Positions 45,101 to 55,872 of a stretch of DNA of 64,000 nucleotides are shown here, one piece after another. A program made the position numbers and the translations under genes. Source of the DNA: Cyathus striatus. Lineage: Eukaryota; Basidiomycota; Agaricomycetes; Agaricales; Nidulariaceae. The notes beneath the pieces are model-generated. The model made no database searches, was not told the origin of the DNA, and was given only the letters and a program-made list of their open reading frames with translations. The stretch spans positions 806,001-870,000 of the forward strand of contig JAOVFP010000011.1 of the NCBI GenBank assembly GCA_025738555.1. Direction: 5' to 3'. Positions within the stretch are counted from its first letter, which is position 1. Each line of letters begins with the position of its first letter.

Positions 45101-45146
45101 AATCCGAAAATTACAGAATGTCAGATGTGTCTGTAATTTCCGGATG
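45101..45146. repeat. inverted repeat, 16-bp arms
   Basis: ATCCGAAAATTACAGA (45102-45117) faces TCTGTAATTTCCGGAT (45130-45145), one mismatch, with a 12-base loop. Just beyond is GCGACTTTTGACTGGGG, a word shared with 40.5 kb. Confidence 0.7.
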
Positions 45147-45169
45147 TTGCCAGACCAGGCCTGTGCGAC

Positions 45170-46790
45170 TTTTGACTGGGGCTCATTGTTTATCATTGTT
45201 GTCTCTTCCTTCTCTATACACCTACGGTCCTCATCCTACCAGGTCCTCATCGTCTATGTCACGTGCAATATAAATTGCCGAACATGTCACATACTGATGT
45301 GTCAGCAATCCCTGTCGAAGCCCTCACTATCAAGAACAGTGTTGATGCCAGGTCATCCAGCCCCCTCAATGTCTCCTTCTCAACTCCAGCCCATGTGAGC
45401 ATCAATGTTGCCACACCCACATCGACTCCTTCATCCCCTGTCATAAAGTCCTACAGTGTCATTGACGCATGTCTGCCAGCTCGCTCCAGCTTCCCTCCTG
45501 AGTCTCCTCAACATCATCCTCATTCGTCAACAGAACATCGCCAACACCTCAATGAATATGTAAGAGTCTCGTTCCACTTATCACAACTTCCTCTACTACC
45601 TCATGTTCCAACAGCATCATCTAGACAAGATGGACTTAACCAATGAGAATGCCCACAGCACTCAACTCCCACACCCACATTCATGCCCACAACGATGACC
45701 ACCGCCATGACACTGGCACTAATGCCAATGCTTACAACAAGGACAAGGTCAGTGCCCGACAGCCACAACAAGAAGTACAGGGAGAACAATGAGGGTGGTA
45801 CATAACAGGAGTAGCGGGAGTGGCTGCATAGTAAGGAGAGCAAGGAGGACAACAGTACCTGCCTAGGCCAGCGCCTGGTAGCTACAGCAGGGAAGAGGAG
45901 GACAGCCTGGACAAAGAGGGACGTTGAAGATGGTGCGCAGTGCGAGGAGCAGCAGAGACGGACACATAGCACCCAACTGCACACCTTCCACAATGGCGCC
46001 GGCCCCCAGCTCCTCCTTAGCCCACCCTTTCCTGTCGTCATCACCGACGCTGTCAACGATTCTTGCCATTGCCGTCGCCATGCGTCCAACAACCTCACCG
46101 CCACTTGTGCCCCACCTTCTAGTCCACAATGATGACAATGGCACCCCCTTCCCTCCCCCTCCTCCACTTATTCATGATGACGGCAAGAATGGTAGCAAGA
46201 GCGGCATCGATGGGACATTGTCCAGACCCCTCCAACCCCTTCCTTGAAGATGATGACGCCGCAGGAAGAATGTGCCGACATCACCCAGCTTCCCTCCTCC
46301 CTCCTCCCTCTGCATCATAACGACAATGACGGTGCATCATCCAGACCCCTTCAGCCCCTTGATCCTTGTGTCATGAAGACACCACTGCCTCTAGTAAGAA
46401 TGGCATTGTCGGCATGTCACTTAACCCTCCTCCTCCATTGCATTCTCGTCTACAACAACGACGGCACCCTCTTCTATCCCCCTGCTCCCCTTCTTCAGGA
46501 AGACGACAACATCACTGGCAAGAGTGGTGTCGATGGCCTATCATCCAGACCCTCCAGACCCCTCCTCTCTGTATTATGAAGATGACAATGCCACTGGTAG
46601 GTATGGCATTGACGGCCTGTTGCTGAACTCCACTCCTCACTCCTTCCCCCCCTGCTTCACAACAACAACGAACCCCTTTATATTACACCTTGCCACCATC
46701 GTCGCTGCCTCCACACTACCTGTGTATTCTTCCCCATTTCATTATTAGTATATGTTATTCCTTTAAACATACATTCTAAAAAGTCAGATT
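45170..46790 (+). repeat. pyrimidine-rich dispersed repeat, diverged copy 3
   Basis: Same style as 36540-37960 and ending in a related sequence (GCCACCATCGTCGCTGCCTC at about 46690). A frame piece with the pattern D-D-x-A-x-G-x-SG(I/V)DG-x-SSRP recurs four or five times (about 46130, 46245, 46340, 46500, 46580), an internal repeat of roughly 110 bp. No continuous protein. Confidence 0.55.
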
Positions 46791-47167
46791 TAGTGTCACT
46801 ACATCGTACATGATCATCATGATGAACATTATACCATAGGAATTGCAACAATGATCTCTAGAGGGCTATTAAGTATATTTCTATATGATATGAATTGATG
46901 ATCCCTGGCAGGTTGACATTATCATAATCCACATTCTTAGTTCTGTCAGCTACCACCGCAATGATAGATGTAAATGCCTTTTAAGTATACACATCAGATC
47001 CGAGCACTACCTGCACATAAGTAGTATGAGAATCGTAACCACCTCAAGTCCTTACTTTACCAAGCCAACAATCAGCCATCCATACGACATATATACACAT
47101 TTATGCTTGTGATGTTGGATTACTTATGTCTAAAATCACATCCCCCCAATCCTAGTGGCAAGCGGCT
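46791..47167. promoter_or_regulatory. upstream region of the seven-helix gene
   Basis: AT-rich, no repeat or coding seen. It presumably contains the promoter of the gene starting at 47168; no clear TATA box was identified. Confidence 0.4.
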
Positions 47168-48212
47168 ATGTCAAATTTCAATCCTGGTCCTACCTCATGT
47201 CCATCCACAGCTCTTGATCATATGGTAATACGGACTTGGGTGGTTGGGGCTATTGTCTCAGGGGTCAGATATGGTATTGTCTGCTTAATCAGCTTTCAAT
47301 GTGTATTCTTCCTCTCCAAGTCGATGTTCACTAGTAAAGAGCAACATACGTGGAACATATTTCTGATATTCTATACTGTAGCTATGCTCGCATTAAGCAG
47401 CATGGCTATTGCTGCAAATGCTGCTAGTACCTGGAACACGATTTTTGATTCAACAAGCTTTCCACTAAAAAACCTGAATATCTTCAATGTGCTGGGCCCC
47501 ATGGGATCCACGTCATTTGTCTTGACCAACTGGGCTTCTGATGGAATATTAGTGAGTTTTGCACCCTAGTGCAGCATGAATTTGCATTGAAGCCCCAACT
47601 CAAATGTTCATTCGGAAGATCTGGAGGTCGATTGTCATCTACAGAAAATGCGAGAATACCATATATCGATATGGATGCCGCACCCTCATATTGGTGTTAT
47701 TTTGTTACACCTTCGGTATGTAATATTTTAAAAACTTGGTTCCACATGTACTGACAAGAAATTATAGTTGTTGGAATCGTATTGATACGAGCTGTCTCAC
47801 ATTCAGAATCGGTACTTCTGTCTGGTCCAATATCCTACGTTGCAGTCAGCATGTCACTACACGTCCTAATAACTGCAACGATAGTAGGACAGCTTTCATA
47901 CTTCCATCGCATTTTGATCATCACTCTTGGAAGTAAGGAAGGCAAGAAGTTTATTAGTATCATTTCCATGCTGTTGGAATCAGCAGCTATTATCATCGTA
48001 ATAGACATAATGTATCTGATCCTGTTCACATCATGGAGTCTTGGTTTGATTATTCCAATGCAGAGTTTTGTATATGTACAGGTAATTGATTCCATTTGAT
48101 GCAGATGCTTATAAAGAGTTGCTGATGGTATTTTTAGTGCATAGCTTCATTGATGATAATCCAGTGTGTCATGCTACAGAGAGCATGGACAGGAATTGGT
48201 AATGGATGTTGA
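47168..48212 (+). CDS. seven-helix membrane protein of an Agaricomycete orphan family, 289 aa
   Basis: Four exons: 47168-47551, 47619-47715, 47768-48081 and 48138-48212; introns of 52-67 bp with GT-AG ends, and frames agree at all junctions. The protein is hydrophobic throughout with about seven helices. Signatures are RYGIVCLISFQCVFFL in helix 1-2, VLTNWASDGIL before the first intron and IWRSIVIYRKC right after it, then VVGIVLIRA, and a long cytoplasmic-looking loop with ITLGSKEGKKF. The arrangement S-DG-(L)-W-R-C/S-x-x-x-Y is that of a large orphan family of multi-pass proteins in mushroom genomes, sometimes likened to GPCRs. Ligand and role are unknown. It appears intact, unlike most of its surroundings. 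Confidence 0.85.
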
Positions 48213-48744
48213 AGAACAGCTGGATAATGTTTGATATTGTATATGGGTAGTACATATGTTTGAAACTATTCTTTTGAAGGGTTGATGTGGTCGGCCACCG
48301 TGTGGGGGTATCACTGATCAGCATATGATCGGTATAGGACTCGTTTGTTAAAATTAAAAGCAGCGAAGAGATATATATATACCTGAGTAATATATGTGTG
48401 AGATGGGAAGTGGTAATATGACTTTAAAATCCGCCACAACAGACCAAATCAATACAATGGATTGTCCTGTACACTGTGCAACCGACTCTAACACAACAGA
48501 ATCCCGTTACTATAGTAAAGTGAGAATGTACAGAAAAAAATCAGCATAGATAGACATGAAATGTCTGAACAGCCTCGCACACTGAAGATCCCACAGAATG
48601 CCCTATCAGATCACACCAAAACCAAATGTTGCATACCATCTTGAAACTAAAAATACACGGGGGTATCTTAGCATTCAGTGCTATTACTATATGCAATACA
48701 GCCATGAGGTATGGTTATAAATAACTATTGCAGAGAACGTCAAT
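48213..48744. other. spacer
   Basis: Downstream of the seven-helix gene. AT-rich, no terminator-like motif or coding recognised. Confidence 0.4.
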
Positions 48745-48800
48745 TGAGAATATTCCTGCTACCTTTTAAGGTAGTAGGGTTATGTAGGGCGATGAAAACT
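48745..48800 (-). mobile_element. short LTR relic with the palindrome
   Basis: GCTACC-TTTTAA-GGTAGT at 48758-48775, preceded by GAATATTC and followed by AGGGTTATGTAGGGCGA: the same order as the inverted LTR at 41.8 kb. The rest of the LTR is not recognisable. Confidence 0.5.
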
Positions 48801-51579
48801 TGTTTCTTGCAGAGCGAACACCTCCCATCAACCGGAGTTTAAATACACGTGGTTGCCAAAAATAATGGCAACCAGCAACAATTCCCACACATAATTTGGG
48901 CATTCCCGTATCCTAACTGCTTGGAGCTACTGCATACTTATCGTGTCCGGCACGTCGTTGACCAATCGTTGATTAACATACTTACAAGTTCTTTTGTATT
49001 TTTTATTTTACACCATTACTTTAAAGTTTTATGTTATATAGTATGTTTAGTTATATATTTCGTCTCAGAACACTTCAAAACTGGCATCCTTGTGCAGGTG
49101 TACACATCTGTCACTTTCTAGGCATTTTAGCAATCAGAAAAAAAGAGATTGACGAAATCGCATAGCACCGTAGGAGTTTGGAGTAGGGCAGCAAACACAG
49201 GGCTTAACCTTTCGAGGCTGGTACTGACTTCGACTTAACACAGGCAGAAGTACACCCTCAGATGTTTAATTGTCGCTCGCTCATACATGGGGCTTTGAGG
49301 AGCATTGTATCACTGTAACGACATTGGTTTAATAGTTAGAAGAGAATTGGGTGTGGGGAAGGTGTGAAGATGAATCATGAATATCAGACCTTGTTTTGAA
49401 AGAATTGGCATGTTGCTGTGCAAAGTGGAGCTTGGTCCCGAAGGTAGTAGACCCCCACTAACGCAATGCAGAGTGTTCATACATTGAAGACGCGAAACAG
49501 AGAGTTAGGAAAACATGGACATATGCTGATCAGTGACAACCAGTTCGCAAGACAGCGCCCACACCCTACGTAGTACCACAGCATCAGCTTCCTTACAAAT
49601 TACAATTCCAAAGGAAGTAGGAACTTTCAAACCTAATGATGAATCGACCTGTCATGACATATGCTCCGTAGATTTGACAATGGAGACTTGAAATTGTCAA
49701 CGTGTGGGGTCATCGTTGATGTTGAATGTTCCGTGACACAGCCATAATAGGAATAAATCAGTGATTTGTTATAGTTCAAGCTGCTAACTTGCAGTAGGCC
49801 AATAGATGAACGAGAGCGGTTTTGTGGACCATGAAGTCTTTATGTAATAGTCCTCATGGGCGGCTGGCACCAGCGATCTGAACTTGGTTCCTTCAGTACT
49901 GAATTTAATTCAATTTACTCAATTACTTTTGCTCATGCTCGTGCAATAGTAAGGCAAGGCTTACCTCGAAGTCTCCTTACACGAGGTTCAAGGAAGAAAC
50001 AGGAACCGTTGTTCCACTCTCCTTCTCTTCCCGTACCTGGTAAGTCTTGGCAATCTTTGGTGCCATTTACTGATTGTTCTTCTTCCTCTCACACCAGAGT
50101 GCTCTGCTAGGTTTTAGCTGGGCTGTCTCATCTGTAGCTTTTGCATTACCCACCCTCCCTTTTCCGCAGCTCGTCAATTTGTAGCCACTACTTTCCTATT
50201 TGTACTCTTTTTTTTAGCCATCTATTTTCTCTCTCACTACTCTTACTATCTCTCTTGAATCATGTCCTTTCAATAGAATCTCTTTAATTCTGTTTACACT
50301 ACACTTACCTTTCTCTTCGCATCGGCTCTCATCGTTATGTGTGCAATATAGCTGTTTTAGCGGTGTCGAGGTACATCACGTAGTTGATGGATGCTGCCTC
50401 TCCACTTGCTGCTCCTACTCTTTGTGCGAGAGTGTTTTTTTGATTGGCGCTTGAACAAGTGCTGAGCAAATTTGAAAAATCTTGCGGTTCTGGAACACCG
50501 TAGATGACCCATTCAATAAACTTTCAATAATACACCTCAGGTAGCGGGCCTTGCCGCTAGTCAGCCTTATTGATTTATAAAAGATAGTATAGGATGCACT
50601 GACTTTGAACAATCATCGATCACATGACCTCACCAAACGCACAGACCATCCAATGCGCAGCAAACTTGACGTCTTCTCCATGTCTCAACGCACTCCACTA
50701 TATCACAAACCTCAATCAATGACTCTCTACCTTTGTTGCATCTTCAGCTGCCACTCATGACTCCCACAACCTCCAACAACTCCCGCAAAAATGCACTCAT
50801 CACCCTAAAAATTGAACTTCAGTACACCTCGTCCAAGTAGTCCTCGATCTCCCACACATCAGACACCTATCATCACCGATATTTTGCTTGGTGATCAAGT
50901 ACAACCCGGGACCTGCATGCTTAAATATACTAGACCATTATGAGTCAACGGCACAGGGAACAAAGAAGATGCATACATAACTGACTAGGGTCCAGTACGC
51001 ATGGGGGGCTGGGGGGTTGCTGCCTGTTGGTGGTGGTGGTTGTAGTGATGGAGTGGAATGGATTGGAGTGTGAGGTAAAAGGTAAGGGGCACAATATGGC
51101 AGGTGTAGTTAGAGGCAGGCCAGGGCAAGTCATGCTGTAGTGTACAGGTACACGGTATAGTTGCCATAGGTGAGGTTGGCTAGGCCTGAAGGACAGTGAA
51201 GAACAGAGGGATCTTCCATTCATCCACATTCTTGAACACTGAATGCTCCATTATGTGCGCAATAGGTGAGCAGTGGTTTGGACAAAGGGAAGACCAACCG
51301 TCACTGAAGACAGGTCGAGCATTCAGAATTTGGTAAGTTGGCCCCCATGTCAGTCTATTGGGAATGACCAAAACACTGGCTTGGAAAAATCTCAGATTCC
51401 TGATGGTCAAAACCACAGATGAGAGGGATGAAAGAGAGAACATACAGTTTCCCCACACTCCCTTTGCCCATAATGCTAATCTTCGCACTGGTACTCGGAG
51501 ACAGGAAGAGATAGGGGACAAAGGAAGATTTATGAAGGAGGAGGAATGATAGCAGGCACTTTGTCAGTTGTCAGCATGT
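48801..51579. other. gene-poor stretch with short repeat at 50537-50580
   Basis: Frames at 49856-50110, 50945-51229 and 51180-51521 were examined and none shows a known family or splice-supported structure. The 50537-50580 segment is a copy of the GGTAGCGGGCC short repeat. 50680-50920 is C-rich and resembles eroded pyrimidine-rich repeat, but too weakly to call. Confidence 0.4.
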
Positions 51580-51589
51580 CACATAGAGT

Positions 51590-51645
51590 AACAGGGCATC
51601 AGCCAATCAGGGTGCAAGATTGTGAGATCCTGAACATACTTATGA
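51590..51645 (+). mobile_element. possible LTR edge
   Basis: TAACAGGGCATCAGCCAATC and then GAGATCC resemble the start of the palindrome-family LTR (CAGGGCTCCAGCCAATCA). The palindrome itself is absent. Weak. Confidence 0.3.
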
Positions 51646-51689
51646 GGTCATTTTACCACCAGGGTCACTGAAACCGCTATATGTATGTA

Positions 51690-52530
51690 CAGTCGAATTT
51701 GTCTTAACCCATAGGGGTCAGTGGACATAAAAACCTATGGGTTGTTGTGGGGTATGGGCTGCTACGACCACAAGTCTGCTTACATAATATATTTTTTGGT
51801 ATATGTATGTACACGAAATAGTTTACGTAATTATATTTGCCATTTACGGACAAGAAAAACATTGTATGATCTTCGTTGGCACCATTTCTTCGACTCCTCC
51901 ATGCGCGCAAAATGCGCAAAATGCGCAAGGTCTTGCTCAAGCGTTCGGGCATAGGGCACAGTGACATCCGAGAGATATGACCAAAGAATTAGAGAGGCAG
52001 CCAATGCTTCTCGACGTGTAGGCTTAAGGACTTCTTCAACCTCATTTGAGATTTTTTCCTTTCATCTAAGATGCTCATGAAGTCCATTGTGCTTCTTTGC
52101 AATGTGTCGTTTGGCCTCTTCAAGGCCTGCCTTCAAGACATCAAGGGGGGTTATCATAGCACGAATGCACAAAATGGAGTGGGATATAGCTGTGTTTCAA
52201 TGTAAACTGTAAGCCGTAGCTATGTGCCATTGGTAGCGACCACTTATGCTTGGCTAATTCAAAGAAAATCATAGAAAATCCCGGAAATGTTTCAGACACT
52301 TCCCCAAGAGTCCATAGACTGTCCGACCCTGAAGCATAAATTATGTCATATTTATTATTAGGATGCAAGTATGGGTTACAAATCGCTCTCAAACCTATGG
52401 TCTATAGGGTATCAAAGGAATATGGGTTATGGACCTGTTTCTCCCGCCCACCGATTTGGTGGACCAAAAATTCCATGGGATATCCCCGGTTATGGGCTGC
52501 TGCGGGTATGGGATAGGACAAGTTCGACTA
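51690..52530. mobile_element. pogo/Tc1-mariner-like element, 841 bp, non-autonomous
   Basis: Inverted termini CAGTCGAATTTGTC (51690) and, at the other end read inwards, TAGTCGAACTTGTC (52530), each flanked by a TA dinucleotide (51688-51689 and 52531-52532). GGGTATGGGCTGC words follow both termini. On the minus strand a coding-like piece (about 52140-51890) reads GLEEAKRHIAKKHNGLHEHL and RREALAASLILWSYLSDVT; it does not match a transposase domain I know. Probably a deletion derivative. Confidence 0.75.
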
Positions 52531-52532
52531 TA

Positions 52533-52982
52533 TTATTCGTTGCATCAAGTATACTTATCGGCAACACTTAGTCGTTCAAGACTCGTGCTACATGCCATAT
52601 AACGAAACTATGCCATCTCAAAGGTATATAATATCTCCATTTACCTTATATCTCTTCTGAGATCTTTAATAGTTCCTTGTCTTGTATACAAGCTCACAGA
52701 GAGACGCTTAGTTAACTGCTATGACATGGCTTCTTAGTCTCTGACGATTCACAACATTGTCACACTGGTGGCTGTGGGCATGAATGAACACTTTAAATAT
52801 CATCAACCGAGTGGGCATCATATTATGTTAAAGCATAAACGAGTACAAAGTACAAAACCCATCAATTACCGATATCCCATTGATTATCTGTTTCACTGGT
52901 TACCTACATTTAAAACTTGATATCAACATCGACCACTAAAACAAATTCCGTACTTGACGTTATGAGGTATAAAGCCATTTGG
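52533..52982. other. spacer downstream of paralog 2
   Basis: AT-rich, nothing recognised; it lies 3' of the minus-strand membrane protein gene. Confidence 0.4.
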
Positions 52983-54107
52983 TTATAACTTTTGGTTGGA
53001 AGTGGAAGGTAGAGGAACAATCGTTTCGCTTGAGCTTCGAGATCCTGCAAAGACATCACTATAGTTCGGAGGAAGTGTTGCTTCTCCTTCGCTTCGGCTT
53101 TCGATGCCTATAGGACCAGCATCTAACTCTCGCCGAGGCGCAGGGGACCGCACATAGTAAGAATCCCTTCTCCCATTCGAGAGTGGAGGTTCTGCTGTGG
53201 ACGGTTCGGCTGAAATATCTCTCCGTTTGTGAATGACTTCTCCAGATGGATTGGAGTGAACCATGCCTGTAAAATTAGTGGCGGATAAAATAGCAGTGCT
53301 GGTAGCGTTGGAATATCCCATATCGGGTCGTAAATCGAAAGGCTCTAGTATTCTGTCATTCCCTGCTGTTTGTTCCCGATTGAAAAGCAAAGTATTTTGT
53401 TGTTGTATTGTTACCGATCTAGATTTTCGTTTTTGAATGAACCATATTACTAGGCTTATAATTGCTATAACGAGTATGATGAAGAATATGAATGCTCCTA
53501 TTACTATACCAGAAATTTTTCCTGGTGATAGTGCAGTGTCCGACTTTGGTGTGGAAACGGAACTATCGGAGGGCTCCAAGCTCGACTGGGAGGGGTCAGA
53601 TGAAGATCCTGCCGGGGTTGTATTGTTCAAGCTTGTCACGCCGTTCGTTGGCAATGTGTTAGATATTGAATGTTCTGAACCAGATGTTGTCGGATTTAAA
53701 ATAGTTGCACTAAACGCGATGAGATCGACGCCTACAATGGTATCACCAACCGAATCTACAGCTTCAAAGCTGACGACCCTATAACGAACTTAGTCTCGTT
53801 TTTATATCCATTGTTAAATTATCATACCCTGGAGTCGCGTTGAGTGGTACTTGTATTTCAAGTGTGGATGCTTGGGGTAAAGTGGCAGTACAATTTGGAA
53901 AATTGGTGCTTATAGGTGTCGGCATAATAGTCATATTTTTTACACTGTGGCCAAGAATATAATGAATATTTATATTTTGTGGATTCAGAATGGTGCCTAC
54001 GTATTTTCTATTGTACCTGGAGGGTTGGTCCAGGTAACAGTAATAGTTCCCCCTGCTGTAATTTCGCTTTGGCTTATGCCCAGGTTCCTCACAGGAGGCT
54101 CAGGCAT
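52983..54107 (-). CDS. single-pass membrane protein, paralog 2 (mosaic), about 339 aa
   Basis: Exons 54107-54001, 53944-53828 and 53778-52983, with the same phases and the same first-exon length (107 nt) as the other two paralogs. The N-terminal domain has NLGISQSEITAGGTITVTW. The stalk is Ser/Pro/Thr-rich. The transmembrane helix is at about 163-189 (GIVIGAFIFFIILVIAIISL). Up to the middle of that helix the gene is nearly the same as paralog 3; from AIISLVIWF onward it follows paralog 1, including IQQQN, FNREQTAGND, FDLRPDMGYSNA, LDAGPIG and the PPNY box. The tail has a small extra STAEPP insertion relative to paralog 1. Appears intact. Role unknown. Confidence 0.82.
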
Positions 54108-55180
54108 GGTAATAATGTACGTCAAATAAAGTAGTCTGCTAACATCCACGAGTTATCAGCATTCGATTATTCGTTCAAATTCATGTAAACTGTTCTCACC
54201 GAAATTTTCTAAGTAAGAAAAACTCAGCTTTAAGTTCGGCTTCAGGTCTTTCTTGGGATATCACTTTCCCTTAGACTAGACGATAACAAGGTAGAGCGGT
54301 AGGATACAAAATGTTAGGGACAAAAGGATAAGAGCAGGTTGAATATAGGAATTAAATACAAGCTACTATATCTGTTCGTGACCTTCTATATTTGTTCGAT
54401 AAATATAGTCAGGGTGGGGACCAACAGTGTTCTCAACGTCGTTAAGATGGTCGATAGATCATACGTCGTATATTAGAGGAGATTGTTAAGCACAGCATAA
54501 ACGCTCTTGAGAACTTGTGAGTAGTAATAGAATGGCATTTGAACGAGTGCCAGTATCAAGTTATAGGGCGCAGAAAAAAAAATGGCGATGAAATTCTGCA
54601 CGCCATTTAATATTTCCAAGGCATTTTAACTTTAACAGGAATTAATTCGATCAAGGCCTGTGCGATGTATGTCAAGAAGCCCGTAATAAATGATGAAGCA
54701 AAGGGGATATGCATACCTATCTAGTTGAGGTTCAGTACTGTAGCACTGTAGGTGGGTGGTCGGGAACATATACGTAGGGAATATGAAGCCAAATAATGTA
54801 GATCCACAAGGTCCTATACGCTTTTCATTGAATTTTTATTTGCTTTTTATTCCTGCTTTATGTCGATGGCAATGTCAGGTTAAATACATCTAACGACTGA
54901 TCAAGTCAGTGGCGGTTCGTTCCATAAATTACGGAGATCACGGTAGCCTTCACGACCGGTATCAAAATATTATGGTACAGTACAAAAGAGTAGAAATATG
55001 AAAATGAGTAGGAATCTACTTATCATATTGCACCATGGACTGTGGTTGGCTAGGAATCCTAGGATAGCTCCACCTGCTTTGTCGAAGATGCTGGCATCGG
55101 TCATCAATTGCACGCCCAGGCTTCACCCCAAGTCAACTACTTTCAAAGTCAGACTTGGCTTGAGACTTGACTTATCAATA
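54108..55180. repeat. upstream region of paralog 2, second copy of the segmental duplication
   Basis: Collinear with 39264-40265. It contains an extra AAAAAAAA-bearing insertion near 54575 and small indels. The tiny minus-strand frame seen at 40.0-40.2 kb is broken in this copy (no ATG, different splice signals). Confidence 0.8.
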
Positions 55181-55872
55181 GATAATTGTCACTAAAAAGG
55201 TTTATTATATTGTCTTATCTCCAATATTATAGCACCTGTGTACTGCTCAACAAAGTAAGACCATGTTCAACTTCCAAAAAGAGTGCTCCATTACTATCAG
55301 TATATTGAGCAAGATGGATAATTTCTAGAAAGATGGTGTGGAAGAAGTATAAACATCACAAAAATTTGAGCATTGTAGGTGCCTATCAAATGCAAATCAA
55401 ATGCCTTAGCTTATCTCAGTTCAAGTCTGCAAGTAAATAGCGTGCTATATAATTATTATATGTTATATAGCTCATACAGAAGTATTATGTTACATATTCT
55501 AATGTATTAGTGAGAACGAAGTGATACGACGTGCCTTTCTCGTCCGTGAGAAGGTGTGGGAACCTTCAGTGGAGATTTCCGAGGCTGCTCAAGTCGTCGA
55601 AACGGTCAGTTTCAAAGACATTCTGCAGTGTTATAATATATGAATACATATCATATACATGCAGAATAGATTCGTGTATAAAATATTGAAAGATAAACCA
55701 ATTCTGTGATTACAGTGACACTTATTTACGGCGAACCGGATTACGGCGCAAGCTTTAAGTTTAACTACAGTGAATTTATTAATAGATGGAGCGTCATATT
55801 TTTCAACACTTGGAGATTCATAAGAAAGTAGGTACATACCATGTACATGAATCGAAAATTTTATATCATAGG
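55181..55872. other. spacer between paralogs 2 and 3
   Basis: AT-rich; no repeat, RNA or coding sequence recognised. Confidence 0.4.

Noticed and set aside
47168..48212. Seven-helix protein considered as a STE3-type pheromone receptor
   Set aside because: It lacks the conserved STE3 features I know, and its SDG...WR motif fits a different orphan family.
53437..53784. Plus-strand frame opposite membrane paralog 2 (and the similar one at 56093-56569)
   Set aside because: Shadow frames; the minus-strand genes have conserved exons across three paralogs.
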